Below are positions 1 to 7,960 of a DNA stretch of 64,000 bases, in pieces. Positions within the stretch are counted from its first letter, which is position 1. Each line of letters begins with the position of its first letter. The stretch is taken from assembly GCF_901538265.1 (NCBI RefSeq), contig NZ_LR593886.1, positions 2,898,843 through 2,962,842 on the forward strand, in the 5' to 3' direction. The DNA is from Gemmata massiliana (GTDB taxonomy: Bacteria; Planctomycetota; Planctomycetia; Gemmatales; Gemmataceae). Both the position numbers and the translations under genes were made by a program. Under the pieces are notes generated by a model. That model saw only the letters and a list, made by a program, of their open reading frames with translations. It searched no databases and was not told where the DNA came from.

Positions 1-1
1 A

Positions 2-364
2 AAGGGCAAAAATCCCCCGGAGTTCATCGCCAACATCGGAACCATGAGCGAAAAGCACGGGTGCTGGGTGGTGGTCCGAACGTGTGACGAAAAGGAGTGC
101 GCGTTTCCGGCCGGGGTCCGTCCGATGGCCGAGGTCGAATTCCCTGCGGCCACACCCGAGGGCGCTCCGATCAAGAAGACGTACACCCTGAGTGGCTACC
201 GCTGTGGCGCGGCCTTTCGAGAGAACCTGCAAGTTCCCGACGGGGTCGGCGCGGGCAAAGCGAAGGTTCGGCTGTCCTTCGACGCCTGGAAAGACGGCCG
301 CGTGGCCCCGAGCACGTTCGAGATCCCGGTCCGCGAGCCGGAAGTGGATACGAAAGACAAGTAG
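2..364 (+). CDS. C-terminal part of a hypothetical protein, cut by the window edge
   Basis: The reading frame is open from base 2 to the stop at 362-364 and continues upstream of the first Met (base 44), which has no Shine-Dalgarno sequence before it. The real start is therefore probably outside the window and the visible 120 codons are a C-terminal fragment. The tail is rich in short alternating hydrophobic and polar stretches, as in a small beta-sandwich domain, and ends in a charged tail (EPEVDTKDK). No family was recognised and no function is proposed. Confidence 0.6.
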   Translation, partial: KGKNPPEFIANIGTMSEKHGCWVVVRTCDEKECAFPAGVRPMAEVEFPAATPEGAPIKKTYTLSGYRCGAAFRENLQVPDGVGAGKAKVRLSFDAWKDGRVAPSTFEIPVREPEVDTKDK

Positions 365-431
365 TTTTTAGTTGAGCGCGTTGATCCGGATCGTGTCTCG
401 GTCACCGGACCGCGAATCTGATAGCCGCCGA

Positions 432-1091
432 TCACGCCTTCCCGAGCACGAGGTCCACGACCCAGCACCCGCGCACGTGCGGCCCCTCACCGCGGCAGTG
501 GTCCAGCACATCCGCGCTGTCGCACCCGGCGTCTTGCAGCGCGTCCGCCAGAATGGGCATCGTGCCGAAATCGCGCGACTCGTACATCTGCTGAGCCAGT
601 GACACCGCGGTGCCCGTGCGCCATTCCGGAGAGAATGTGATCGGGCGGAATGGGTTCCCGAAGGTGTCACGTAACGTAGTGGTCTGACGCGCGTGCTCGG
701 ATTGAACGATTTTTTGCCACTCGGTTCGTCTGTGGTTGAGGGATTGGAAGGGAACGGTCTGGAAGCCCACTACTCTTGCCTCATCCGCCACACGCTCATC
801 GACCCATCTCGTATTCGGCGATCGGATAAGGAGATCGATGTGTATCGCGTCGATACCTTCCTCCGGGTCATAAAGTGCTTCGAGCAACTCGTTACGTTCC
901 TTGTCGACCGCCAAACCGTCCGCAATGTCTTCAGCAACCCGCAGTACTCGGTTTGTCTGCTCCGCGTTCAGATGAGTTTGCCGCACACATCCGCACACGA
1001 ACAACCGCAACTTTCGGTCACTGGCACGGCCCCGTAGGAACTCCAGCATCGGTGCCGGTTCCGCACACGTCAGCCATTCCGCTTCGGTCAT
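432..1091 (-). CDS. MTEAEWL / HVRGCWVVD paralogous family protein (copy 1)
   Basis: The N-terminus has the block MTEAEWL...EPAPMLEFLRG...SDRKLRLFVCGCVRQ and the C-terminus the block NPFRP..W, MYESRDFG, MPILADALQDAGC, HCRG, HVRGCWVVD.VLGK. The same two blocks frame the protein at 22654-23346, so these are paralogues. The family is recognised as very abundant in Gemmata-type genomes; its function is unknown. The start is placed at the ATG whose codon begins at 1091 because the family begins MTEAEWL; a longer frame reaches 1199 but covers AT-rich upstream DNA. The Cys- and His-rich tail could bind metal, but this is inference. The gene is alone on this strand. Confidence 0.8.
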   Translation of the reverse strand: MTEAEWLTCAEPAPMLEFLRGRASDRKLRLFVCGCVRQTHLNAEQTNRVLRVAEDIADGLAVDKERNELLEALYDPEEGIDAIHIDLLIRSPNTRWVDERVADEARVVGFQTVPFQSLNHRRTEWQKIVQSEHARQTTTLRDTFGNPFRPITFSPEWRTGTAVSLAQQMYESRDFGTMPILADALQDAGCDSADVLDHCRGEGPHVRGCWVVDLVLGKA

Positions 1092-1151
1092 CGGGCGCTC
1101 CGTGTCGATTCGATTTAAATAATGATCGAAAAAACAATCTTGCGATAAGTT

Positions 1152-1221
1152 ATTTGACGTTGCGCGGATCGCGTTTTTGGCTGTGTACCGGTGATCCACA
1201 CTTAAGTTACTCGGAGACCGC
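1152..1221 (+). repeat. Duplicated upstream region, copy A
   Basis: This 70-bp stretch, including TTGACGTTGCG, GGATCGCGTTTT and TGTACCGGTGATCCACA, recurs at 2287-2358 directly before the FlgG-like gene with only scattered differences. In both copies it ends immediately before a start codon followed by closely related coding sequence. TTGACG could be a -35 element, but no convincing -10 box lies at standard spacing, so the promoter reading is only a possibility. Confidence 0.65.
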
Positions 1222-1371
1222 GTGAGCGCCCGAGGTCTCTTTCCAGCTCTGCGCCTGACGCTCGGGCTCGGCTACGATGGAGGGCATTCGGCTTTTCGCG
1301 CGATCGTCGCGGCTCCGGCCGTTCTAACTACAGTGAGCGAGACGGTCATCCCAAAGGAAGCCAGCAGATGA
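1222..1371 (+). pseudogene. Truncated 49-codon copy of the FlgG-like protein leader
   Basis: A GTG-started frame of 49 codons begins VSARGLFPALRLTLGLGY, against MSARVLFPALCLTLGLGY at the start of the FlgG-like gene at 2359. It shares the following Ala/Pro-rich stretch loosely and then stops. The upstream DNA is duplicated too (1152-1221), so the promoter, start and signal peptide were copied but the body was not. Its TGA (1369-1371) overlaps the ATG of the next gene (1368-1370), so if transcribed it could act as a coupled leader for that gene. It is too short to be a working FlgG-like protein. Confidence 0.6.
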
Positions 1372-2159
1372 ATCCATCCACTTGGCAACCGTTCGAGCAC
1401 GCCCTTGGCCGGGAACTTGCCCCCGACGAGATCGGGTCGGTTCATAACCTTAACGCCTTTCCGCCGGCGCTGATCGCGGAGGCATGCCGGTTGCCGACGC
1501 TCTTGCGGCGCGACTACCTTCGCGCGCTCGTCGACCGGGCCTCGCGCGGCAACGTGATCCCTTTCGAGGATGCGGTATTTAACAGGGGTGAAGATCCAAA
1601 GACGTGGTGCCGGGGCGGGGTTATTGGCCCCTGGCTTACCACGCACGCGGAACTCGGGTCGCTCAGCGTCGAAGAGATCCTGGCGCCGCTCGGTCACCCG
1701 CGCGGCGAGCCGTGGGTGCGGATGTCCATCGACGTGAGGGAGTGGCGTAACCGCAATTCCTTCGCGGGCGCGCCGGTGATACCGTGCGAGGACGCAGACT
1801 ATCGCACTGTCTTCGCGCCGCGCACAATGCGACTGCTACCATCACGCCCGCCGCTCCCCTCGCTCCCACCGCTTTTGCCAGTTACTGACATAGCCGTGGC
1901 GACTCGTCGATGGCTGGCGTCACAACTCGCCCAAGTGGGGCGGCCTCGCGAGCGCCTCGACGACCCCGTGACCGTGGAGGAACTCTGCGACCGTATCGGC
2001 GTTCACAGCCTCTCCGACGATGCCACCATCGCGGTGAGAGCTCTCATCGCCGAACGCGCGTTGCCTGCGCCCCCGGACGGCGTCCCCGGCTTCATCGGCC
2101 CTGACTCCTGGTACGCTGATCCCTTGCGAGACGCGTCCTTGTGCTCTCGCGTGGGTTGA
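1368..2159 (+). CDS. Hypothetical protein (263 aa)
   Basis: This is a soluble protein with no signal peptide or membrane segment. The N-terminal ~65 residues are helical and rich in Leu/Arg. A Pro-rich linker (RPPLPSLPPLLPV, around residue 157) separates it from a C-terminal helical part with a Val-Glu-Glu-Leu-Cys-Asp stretch. The start ATG overlaps the TGA of the short duplicated leader, so expression may be coupled to it. No domain was recognised. Codon use matches the neighbours, so recent transfer is not suggested. Confidence 0.6.
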   Translation: MNPSTWQPFEHALGRELAPDEIGSVHNLNAFPPALIAEACRLPTLLRRDYLRALVDRASRGNVIPFEDAVFNRGEDPKTWCRGGVIGPWLTTHAELGSLSVEEILAPLGHPRGEPWVRMSIDVREWRNRNSFAGAPVIPCEDADYRTVFAPRTMRLLPSRPPLPSLPPLLPVTDIAVATRRWLASQLAQVGRPRERLDDPVTVEELCDRIGVHSLSDDATIAVRALIAERALPAPPDGVPGFIGPDSWYADPLRDASLCSRVG

Positions 2160-2286
2160 TACTGTTCGACACATTTTTCTCAACTGTGTGGTTGTCTGGG
2201 AACTCCAGGCCGGTCAGGGATGAGTGCTCGCGGGTCGTGTTGATTCGACTTCACCGATCTGTGAACAAGCAACTTCGCGCCAGAGC

Positions 2287-2358
2287 ATTTGACGTTGCGT
2301 GGATCGCGTTTTCGGCTATGTACCGGTGATCCACAATTAAATTACTTGGGGGCCGCGC
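2287..2358 (+). repeat. Duplicated upstream region, copy B (before the FlgG-like gene)
   Basis: This is the partner of 1152-1221. It carries TTGACG at 2289-2294 and the shared TGTACCGGTGATCCACA segment and runs directly into the ATG at 2359. Being conserved in both copies and immediately 5' of the gene, it probably contains the promoter and translation initiation region of the FlgG-like gene. Confidence 0.6.
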
Positions 2359-3135
2359 ATGAGCGCCCGAGTTCTCTTCCCGGCCCTGTGCCTGACGCTC
2401 GGGCTTGGCTACGGTCTTGGGTCGATTCAGTTCTTTGCGCCGACGATCGCGGCCCCGGGTGCTGCGGGCGCAGCGACAGTACCGGCGCCCGTGGCGGCTG
2501 CCGAAGCATCCGATGAGGCCGTTGTCGAGGTCCGGCTGCGATTACCGAAGGGCGGTAGTGCGGCCGGGGTGTTCGCGAAGGACAGTCCCAGCCTTCCGCC
2601 GGGAACGCTCGTTAACACGCAGAAATCGTCCGACATCGCGATCGAGGGCGACGGGTTCTTCCAGATCACGCTCCCGAACGGGGACACAGCTTACACCCGC
2701 GTGGGGAATTTCGGTGTCGCGGCGGACGGTGGTCTCGTCACGGCCCAGGGGTACCGCGTGTCGCCACAAATCAAGGTTCCGCCGCAAGCCGTGAGCTTCT
2801 GCGTGGGTAGCGACGGCACCGTTTCGGTTCAGCAAGCGGGCGCGTTAAACGCCAGCACGGTCTTGGGCCAGTTGACCCTCGTGAAGTTCCCGAACCCGGG
2901 CTGGATGAAGCCCGGGGAACACGGACTGTTCCGGGAGACCGAGCGGAGCGGCACCCCGCTGATCGGGACGCCCGGTCAGAACGGACTCGGTTTCACCCGA
3001 CAGGGGTTCCGCGAGCGGCACTCGTTCAACTACGCGGCCGCTCTGATCGAACTGGTCCGCGACCTGGAGAACGATGCCGCCAACAACGGCGAGGCGAACA
3101 AGATTCAGGTGAAAGTGAAGCCGGGCAAGGAGTGA
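2359..3135 (+). CDS. FlgG-like (flagellar basal-body rod family) protein with an N-terminal signal or anchor
   Basis: Residues ~1-25 form a hydrophobic signal peptide or anchor, followed by an Ala/Pro linker. From about residue 78 the protein resembles the FlgE/F/G core: LVNTQKSSDIAIEGDGFFQI, then TAYTRVGNF, a DGGLV.AQGYRV block, and near the C-terminus a QGF.E...F..A..ELV..LE region like the FlgG tail. The classical rod N-terminus (a helix followed by an N-A-N-V-N type motif) is missing and replaced by the secretory leader. It is therefore probably not the rod subunit itself but a secreted relative. No other flagellar genes are nearby. A truncated copy of its 5' end lies at 1152-1371. Confidence 0.7.
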   Translation: MSARVLFPALCLTLGLGYGLGSIQFFAPTIAAPGAAGAATVPAPVAAAEASDEAVVEVRLRLPKGGSAAGVFAKDSPSLPPGTLVNTQKSSDIAIEGDGFFQITLPNGDTAYTRVGNFGVAADGGLVTAQGYRVSPQIKVPPQAVSFCVGSDGTVSVQQAGALNASTVLGQLTLVKFPNPGWMKPGEHGLFRETERSGTPLIGTPGQNGLGFTRQGFRERHSFNYAAALIELVRDLENDAANNGEANKIQVKVKPGKE

Positions 3136-3383
3136 CGGATCGGCACATTGTCCAATACCGGCGTGACCGACGAACCGGTCAAGTGGGGTAGGTGACGGCA
3201 CTCGCCGGTACGCCGCTGGCCCGTCGTTCGTCACCCGGGACGGGCAGGTGGGTGTGAACCGCCAAGTGGAGCAGCACGGCGGTAGCGGACGCCGTGCTGC
3301 GCAGCCCGAGGACGGTGAGGTTGGGAATACCGGGCATCCGCGCAACCGACTACGGGTGCGAGTATCAAGCTGCACGCGGCTTG

Positions 3384-4157
3384 CTAATTGAGCCGCTCAT
3401 ATCCCTGAAACTCGATCGCGTTGCCGCGCTCGAGCCAGATCCCACTGAGGGTGATGGTGTCGAGTTCTCCGGTGCCGCCGTGGGAGTACAACCGCTGGCC
3501 GATGGTGAGGTACGAGACCGAGACGGTATCGTTCTGTGCGCCCGTTTGGATCAGTATGTTGTTCACCCGCGTGGCCTGACCACTGCCGGTTATGTTTACG
3601 GTGTCGCGGCCGGACGAGGCCCGCTCGTCACTGTCGACGGTAACGCTGTTGAAAGATCCGGCCCCGAGTCGGATGTCGATTCGGTTGTTCCCGACCGACC
3701 CGTCCACGTTCAGGTTCGCAGCCGTACCGCTGAAGTAGAACTGGTCGTCGCTCCGCCCCAAGTTGACGGTGACGTTCCCGCTCGTGTTGATGTACGCGGA
3801 CACGTTGTCGTAGCCGTCGCCCCCGCGGATGTCCGTGTTGACGAGCGAGGTGACCCCGTTGGTCTGCAAGCGGAACGTATCGTCGCCCGCGCCGAGGGCC
3901 GCGTACACGCCGCGGACGACCCCCTGAATCGAGGACGGCCCCTGAATCACCGTACCGGCCCCGGCCGCAACACTGGCCGAAGCTCCGCCGATGTACACCG
4001 ACACGTTGTTGGCATCTGCGTCCCCTGTTACCCGCAACTGCCCGGCCCCGTCGAAGCTCACGCTCACCACCGAGGGAACGCTGCGGTCCTCCAGTTGACC
4101 GAAGGTGCTGCCGAGCCAGGAACCGCCACCCAGTTTCTTTACGCCGTTCGAGGACAT
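3384..4157 (-). CDS. Secreted planctomycete LEDRSVPS-motif beta-repeat protein
   Basis: The protein opens MSSNGVKKLGGGSW and carries QLEDRSVPSVVSV near the N-terminus, a motif seen at the start of many secreted planctomycete proteins. The rest consists of short Gly/Asp/Asn-rich beta repeats (GAGDDTF, GGDGYDN, GSVGNNRID, SGRDTVN, TGAQNDTV), resembling degenerate calcium-binding beta-roll repeats. It is likely cell-surface or extracellular. The start at 4157 is chosen because CAGGAG lies 7 bases upstream; the longer frame to 4253 has no such site. The substrate is unknown. Confidence 0.75.
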   Translation of the reverse strand: MSSNGVKKLGGGSWLGSTFGQLEDRSVPSVVSVSFDGAGQLRVTGDADANNVSVYIGGASASVAAGAGTVIQGPSSIQGVVRGVYAALGAGDDTFRLQTNGVTSLVNTDIRGGDGYDNVSAYINTSGNVTVNLGRSDDQFYFSGTAANLNVDGSVGNNRIDIRLGAGSFNSVTVDSDERASSGRDTVNITGSGQATRVNNILIQTGAQNDTVSVSYLTIGQRLYSHGGTGELDTITLSGIWLERGNAIEFQGYERLN

Positions 4158-4475
4158 CACTGACTCCTGGGCATCTGCCCGAAGGTGATCCGGCTTGGTC
4201 GGTGCCCGCCCGAGCACCGCGACCCCAGCCGCCGCGATGCAGGTTACCCGCACCCGGTTCCCGACCCCCCCCGCCGAACGGCGGAAGATAATAAGACGAT
4301 TGGCGAATTGATTTCCGTAAAGCCTTTTCCAAATAGATCTTAGGGGCCATTGATTTTATACGGTTTTCCGGCAGAATCACTTTTTTAGCAGATGACGTTG
4401 CGAACTTCGTTTTGAAATTCTTGTCGATCAAGTGGCCGCCCGAGTCGGTCGGTCTGTTCGTCTAGGAGGTGCGTC
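4158..4475. promoter_or_regulatory. AT-rich divergent intergenic region
   Basis: This 318-bp spacer separates the divergent beta-repeat and LuxR-like genes. Its middle (about 4285-4430) is clearly more AT-rich than its surroundings, with runs such as TTGATTTTATAC and CACTTTTTTAGC. It must hold both promoters. No palindromic operator was recognised. Confidence 0.5.
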
Positions 4476-5366
4476 ATGGCCGAGGTTGACGACGCGGGTT
4501 CGTCGAGCGTTCAAGCGTTGCGGCAAGACATCGAAGCGATTCTCGACGCGGCGGCAAAGATCGCCCGGCCGGCCGACGTGACCCGCTATTTCGTGAACCA
4601 ACTTCGGAGGTTCTTCAAAGCCGATGGGCCGGCCACTGTCTTCGTGGCCAGTCGGCTCAACCCGTGGAACGAGTTCAAACTGTACGCGCACTGCCACTCC
4701 GATGATGCCACCGCGGAGCAGATCCAAGCCTGGAGCGAACACATCAGACAGGGGCGGTCATTACTGTTCACGGCGGTGCGGGCCAAGAGTAAACACACCG
4801 GCGATCTGATCGGGTACACCAACGCCATTTCTTTGGGTAAGAGCATTCCAAAGTGGATGACGTGGTTGCACTGGATCGGCCAAAAATACGCGCAGCGGAT
4901 GACGGGCGGGAAAGCGATCGGCGACCATTTGGTGTGCTGGCAGCAGGTGAGCTTTGACAGCATGTTCGTAGTTTTGGTGCGCCACCTCGGCGACCCTCGA
5001 TTCACCTCCGCCGACATCCAGGTGATTCGTGAAGTGGTTGACAAGGTGTGCAAGCACCCGGTGCTGAAGCGAATCACGAACCGGTTCGCCGGTCAACCAC
5101 CCCTTTCGGAGAAGCACGCTCGGATTCGGGATCTTCTCCTTTTGGGTTACAGTAATAGCCAAGTAAATGATAAATTGAACGGGCAGTCGCGAGCGGGCCG
5201 CGGGAGCAAGGGGCTTGGAACGACGAAGGATAGCGTGTCGGCCGTGCTAAAGGCATACGGGATATCCGACCGCGCCCAGCTCGCACTCGCGTACATCCGT
5301 CACGGCGGGTCCACCGAAGATTTTCTGCGACTCGCAGCCGAGCACGGGGCTCCCAACGGAGCGTAA
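4476..5366 (+). CDS. LuxR-type transcriptional regulator
   Basis: This 296-aa protein has an N-terminal sensor-like region with no recognised family and a C-terminal helix-turn-helix. About residues 205-232 read PPLSEKHARIRDLLLLGYSN, like the first helices of a GerE/LuxR HTH. The recognition-helix part follows at about 247-275 (TTKDSVSAVLKAYGISDRAQ). A Gly/Arg-rich insertion of ~14 residues (NGQSRAGRGSKGLG) lies between the HTH helices and is unusual. The start is supported by AGGAGGTG five bases before ATG. It is divergent from the beta-repeat protein gene and could control it. Confidence 0.7.
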   Translation: MAEVDDAGSSSVQALRQDIEAILDAAAKIARPADVTRYFVNQLRRFFKADGPATVFVASRLNPWNEFKLYAHCHSDDATAEQIQAWSEHIRQGRSLLFTAVRAKSKHTGDLIGYTNAISLGKSIPKWMTWLHWIGQKYAQRMTGGKAIGDHLVCWQQVSFDSMFVVLVRHLGDPRFTSADIQVIREVVDKVCKHPVLKRITNRFAGQPPLSEKHARIRDLLLLGYSNSQVNDKLNGQSRAGRGSKGLGTTKDSVSAVLKAYGISDRAQLALAYIRHGGSTEDFLRLAAEHGAPNGA

Positions 5367-5475
5367 AGTATGCCGACTTAAGGCCGTGCGCGCTCCAAAA
5401 CTGAATTAACTTTGACCGGTGCGGAGCCTCGGCACCCAATACAGTGGAGGGTGGGCGGACGGCGCTGATCGGGCT

Positions 5476-5715
5476 TCAAGGTCCCCGGTTCCTCAACCTG
5501 ACTACCTCGTCCACCGCACGTTCGGCCTCATCTCGTGGGAAACCCAACTCGACAAGAGATCGGATCGCATCCTCACGCAATTCACTGGGGATCTCCTTGG
5601 AGCCGCTCGGGGCGAATGCCGCGTGGCGGGTTTCATTCCCCACATCGTCCTCAACGAGCCGCGTTATAAACTTCGCGCGACCGAGCGCCGGGGCGAGGTC
5701 GCGCAAGCTCCACAT
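5476..5715 (-). CDS. Small protein with a RuvA C-terminal-like (UBA-like) helical domain
   Basis: This is a 79-aa frame. Residues ~43-73 (ELREDAIRSLVELGFPRDEA followed by ERAVDEVVR) resemble the three-helix C-terminal domain of RuvA, whose signature is DAI..L..LGY...EA..AV. The N-terminal half, about 40 residues, is unassigned. No other RuvA domain is present, so it is not a Holliday-junction helicase component; a small protein-protein interaction module is the likelier role. The Shine-Dalgarno sequence is weak (GACAGG next to ATG). An in-frame stop upstream limits extension. Confidence 0.5.
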   Translation of the reverse strand: MWSLRDLAPALGRAKFITRLVEDDVGNETRHAAFAPSGSKEIPSELREDAIRSLVELGFPRDEAERAVDEVVRLRNRGP

Positions 5716-6076
5716 CCTGTCGGTTCGCTGAAGCGGCCGTCGGTGGTGGTGAGGAGACCGGGTTCCTGGAGTCAGCGAAGATCGTAGTTATCGCAACGGA
5801 GCGCCGACGAGGGGATGCCCTGCGCGCGGAGTGCTTGTGACAAAGATCGGAACTCGATCGCCCGACCCCGTGAGGGGCGCGAACGAGGCGCTCCGCCAGT
5901 GCGAGTTGGTCTGATGTCACGGAACACGGAGGCTGCCTTCATCGATCCCGGCGACTGAGGCGGTTGTAGTTCCCTTTGATCGCTAGAGAACAACAAGAGC
6001 GGCGCCGGCCCCTTTGAGGCCGACGCCGCTCACCATGCACCGGCAGTCGAACAGGCCCATCACACCGCCCCGCGGG
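5716..6076. other. Gap without a convincing gene
   Basis: This 361-bp stretch holds the predicted terminator of the TraG-like gene (5997-6031). Short overlapping frames on the minus strand have no ribosome binding site and no recognisable product. Nothing else was seen. Confidence 0.5.
5997..6031 (-). terminator. Hairpin terminator after the TraG-like gene
   Basis: On the minus strand GAGCGGCGTCGGCC and GGCCGGCGCCGCTC form a 14-bp stem with one mismatch around a 7-base loop. A T-rich tail (TTGTTGTTCTC) follows. It lies 45-80 bases beyond the stop of the TraG-like gene. Confidence 0.65.
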
Positions 6077-7492
6077 TCACTTCTCCAATCCCGAGAACCG
6101 CTGGTTGGAGTCGAAGCGGCCGGCGAACGGCTTGTCCTTCAGGTAGTTCGCGCGCGTGTGCCGGGCGATGCCCTGGCCCGTGATCGCGACGAGCATCTCT
6201 TCGGGGTGCAGTTCGGAGGCGAGTTGCGCGTCCGCGTCGCCGAGGATCACGCGCCAACTGTTGCGCGAAGCGTGGCCCGGCACGCCGAACGCCTGGAGCA
6301 CGGCCGCGTTGTTGACGAGCGCCTCCCAGTTGTTCGGGTAGAGCTTCATCATCTGGCTGAGATCCTGCCAGAACGTCCAGAGCTGCAGCCCGTACCCGCG
6401 GAGCAGCGACACGGCTTGCGGCAGCAGGTCGAGCGACCCGAGTTGCGCCGCTTCGTCCAGCAGGAACAGCGTGCGCTGCTTCGGGAGCTTCGAGCGGCGC
6501 ATCACGACCGTCAGCAGCGTGACGACCCACAGCCGCAGCAGCGCGCGGTGGCTGTGCAGCTTCTCCGGCGGCAGCACGAGGTAGATCGTCATCGGCTTGT
6601 TGTGGAGCAGGTCGTTCAGTTCGAACGTGGACCGCTCCAGGCACCGGCCGACGGCGGTGCTGCCCAAACACTTTACGAACGTGGTCGCGGTGGTGCGGAT
6701 GCACGGGCGCGTCTTGTCCGACGGGGCCGCGAGGTACGCGATGAACTCGTCGCGCGCCAGCGGCGACATCGTCTTCTTGCGCGTGTCGAGCGCGACCGCG
6801 AGCGTGTAGTCGAGGTCGTCGTTGTAGAGCAGCTCGCGGAGCGTGCAGAGGTTCCGCTTGTCCGCCGGGGAGCTGGTCGCGACGTCGGCGATGAGGCCGG
6901 ACACCAGCCCGCGGCCCGTGTCCTCCCAGTACCGGTCGGTGCTGAACTCGTGGCCCACCGCGAGCTGCGCGGCGAGCATCTCGGCGTCCGATTCCGGGTC
7001 CGAACCGGGGATGTGGAACAGGTCGAACGGGTTGAGCTTGTCGCTCTTGTTCGTGACCAGCCCGAACGGGTCGAGGACGATCACCTGCTGGCCCATCTCG
7101 CGCCGGCGCCGGGCGGTGACCTGGTAGTTCTCGCCCTTCACGTCGGTGACGATGACCGACCCGGGGTAGGTCAGCAGTGCCGGGATGATCGCGCCGACGC
7201 CCTTGCCCGCGCCGGTGGGCGCGATCGTGAGCAGGTGCCCGTCGCCGCCGTAGGTCAGCGCGGGAGCGTCCGACGCATCGAAGTGTGCGGAGCGGAACCC
7301 GAGCGTGGCCTTGTGCGCGGTGCCGTCCCACCCGAGGAACAGAGACGCCCCGTTGTCCGGGAGCTTCGCGTGCGGCTCCGGGAGCGGGGGCGGGCTCTTC
7401 TTGACCGGACCGCGTGCGCGCGACGGCTTCTTGGCCGCGCGCGGCGCGGCCGGCTTGGTGCCATCGGTCGGTGCTTCGGCCGGGTCGAACAT
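6077..7492 (-). CDS. VirD4/TraG-family ATPase (type IV coupling protein-like)
   Basis: The 471-aa product has a Walker A motif (APTGAGKG, about residues 91-98), a VKGENY segment typical of TraG/VirD4 proteins, and a Walker B (TLFLLDEAAQLG, near 345). A TraG-like C-terminus follows (FWQDLSQM..LY, N....LQAFG). Coupling proteins are hexameric ATPases that feed DNA or protein into type IV secretion channels. Here the N-terminal ~65 residues are Pro/Ala/Lys-rich and no transmembrane helix is visible, unlike classical VirD4. No relaxase or other secretion gene is adjacent. ATG at 7492 is chosen because AGGAGC precedes it by about 8 bases; a longer frame reaches 7573. Confidence 0.85.
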   Translation of the reverse strand: MFDPAEAPTDGTKPAAPRAAKKPSRARGPVKKSPPPLPEPHAKLPDNGASLFLGWDGTAHKATLGFRSAHFDASDAPALTYGGDGHLLTIAPTGAGKGVGAIIPALLTYPGSVIVTDVKGENYQVTARRRREMGQQVIVLDPFGLVTNKSDKLNPFDLFHIPGSDPESDAEMLAAQLAVGHEFSTDRYWEDTGRGLVSGLIADVATSSPADKRNLCTLRELLYNDDLDYTLAVALDTRKKTMSPLARDEFIAYLAAPSDKTRPCIRTTATTFVKCLGSTAVGRCLERSTFELNDLLHNKPMTIYLVLPPEKLHSHRALLRLWVVTLLTVVMRRSKLPKQRTLFLLDEAAQLGSLDLLPQAVSLLRGYGLQLWTFWQDLSQMMKLYPNNWEALVNNAAVLQAFGVPGHASRNSWRVILGDADAQLASELHPEEMLVAITGQGIARHTRANYLKDKPFAGRFDSNQRFSGLEK

Positions 7493-7863
7493 ATGGGCTG
7501 CTCCTGCGTGAGCGGCAAAACGAGTCGCTGTCCCAGTGACGCGGGACTCGTGTGCGGAAGGCTCATCCATCATACGCGAAAGCTGGTCTCACCTTGCTCG
7601 GATTTCGCGGGGCGCTGGTGGTGCCCCGGTGGAACGATCGGTGTGAACGCTTCCTACACGTATGACTTACGTTACGTTTACTAGCACGATTTCGTGACGT
7701 CGGTTCTCGACCGGTTAACGGCTCTCGCGTGCGTTTCGTTTGTTGTTCCGGGAGAAGAAACGGGTCACCGATTTGAGATCAGGCCACAAGACGTCTACCG
7801 TGGGCGGCTCTTTCATCCTTACAAGGATCATAGCTCGTCCGCGGCGGGTTCGCGATGCCAGAT

Positions 7864-7886
7864 AAAAAAACGCCCTGAATGGGGCG
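7864..7886 (-). terminator. Rho-independent terminator after the cytochrome gene
   Basis: On the minus strand CGCCCCATTCAGGGCG forms a short GC stem and is followed directly by seven T residues. It lies about 75 bases past the cytochrome stop. Confidence 0.75.
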
Positions 7887-7911
7887 CGCGGAACACAGGT
7901 ACGCGGGGTGT

Positions 7912-7947
7912 CCCGGATGCACAGGGCGGGAGCCCTGTGCATCCGGG
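7912..7947. repeat. Perfect 16-bp inverted repeat
   Basis: CCCGGATGCACAGGGC (7912-7927) and its exact reverse complement (7932-7947) are separated by GGGA. A third partial copy (GCATCCGGG) follows at once. It sits between the cytochrome stop and the T-run terminator, so it may be a second terminator stem, an RNA-stabilising hairpin or a protein-binding site. Confidence 0.7.
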
Positions 7948-7960
7948 GTTAGCATCCGGG

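Larger units (their letters stand above)
7493..7960. other. Gap with terminator and long palindrome
   Basis: No convincing gene lies between the TraG-like start and the cytochrome stop. The stretch holds a rho-independent terminator (7864-7886) and a perfect 16-bp inverted repeat (7912-7947), plus the promoter region of the TraG-like gene near 7500-7700. Confidence 0.5.

Noticed and set aside
6060..7331. Long minus-strand frame of 423 codons inside the TraG-like gene
   Set aside because: It is an out-of-phase shadow, Arg/Pro/Ala-rich, caused by the high GC content; the TraG frame has all the motifs.
7715..7942. Small minus-strand frame before the TraG-like gene
   Set aside because: It runs through the palindrome and terminator of the cytochrome gene and has no recognisable content.
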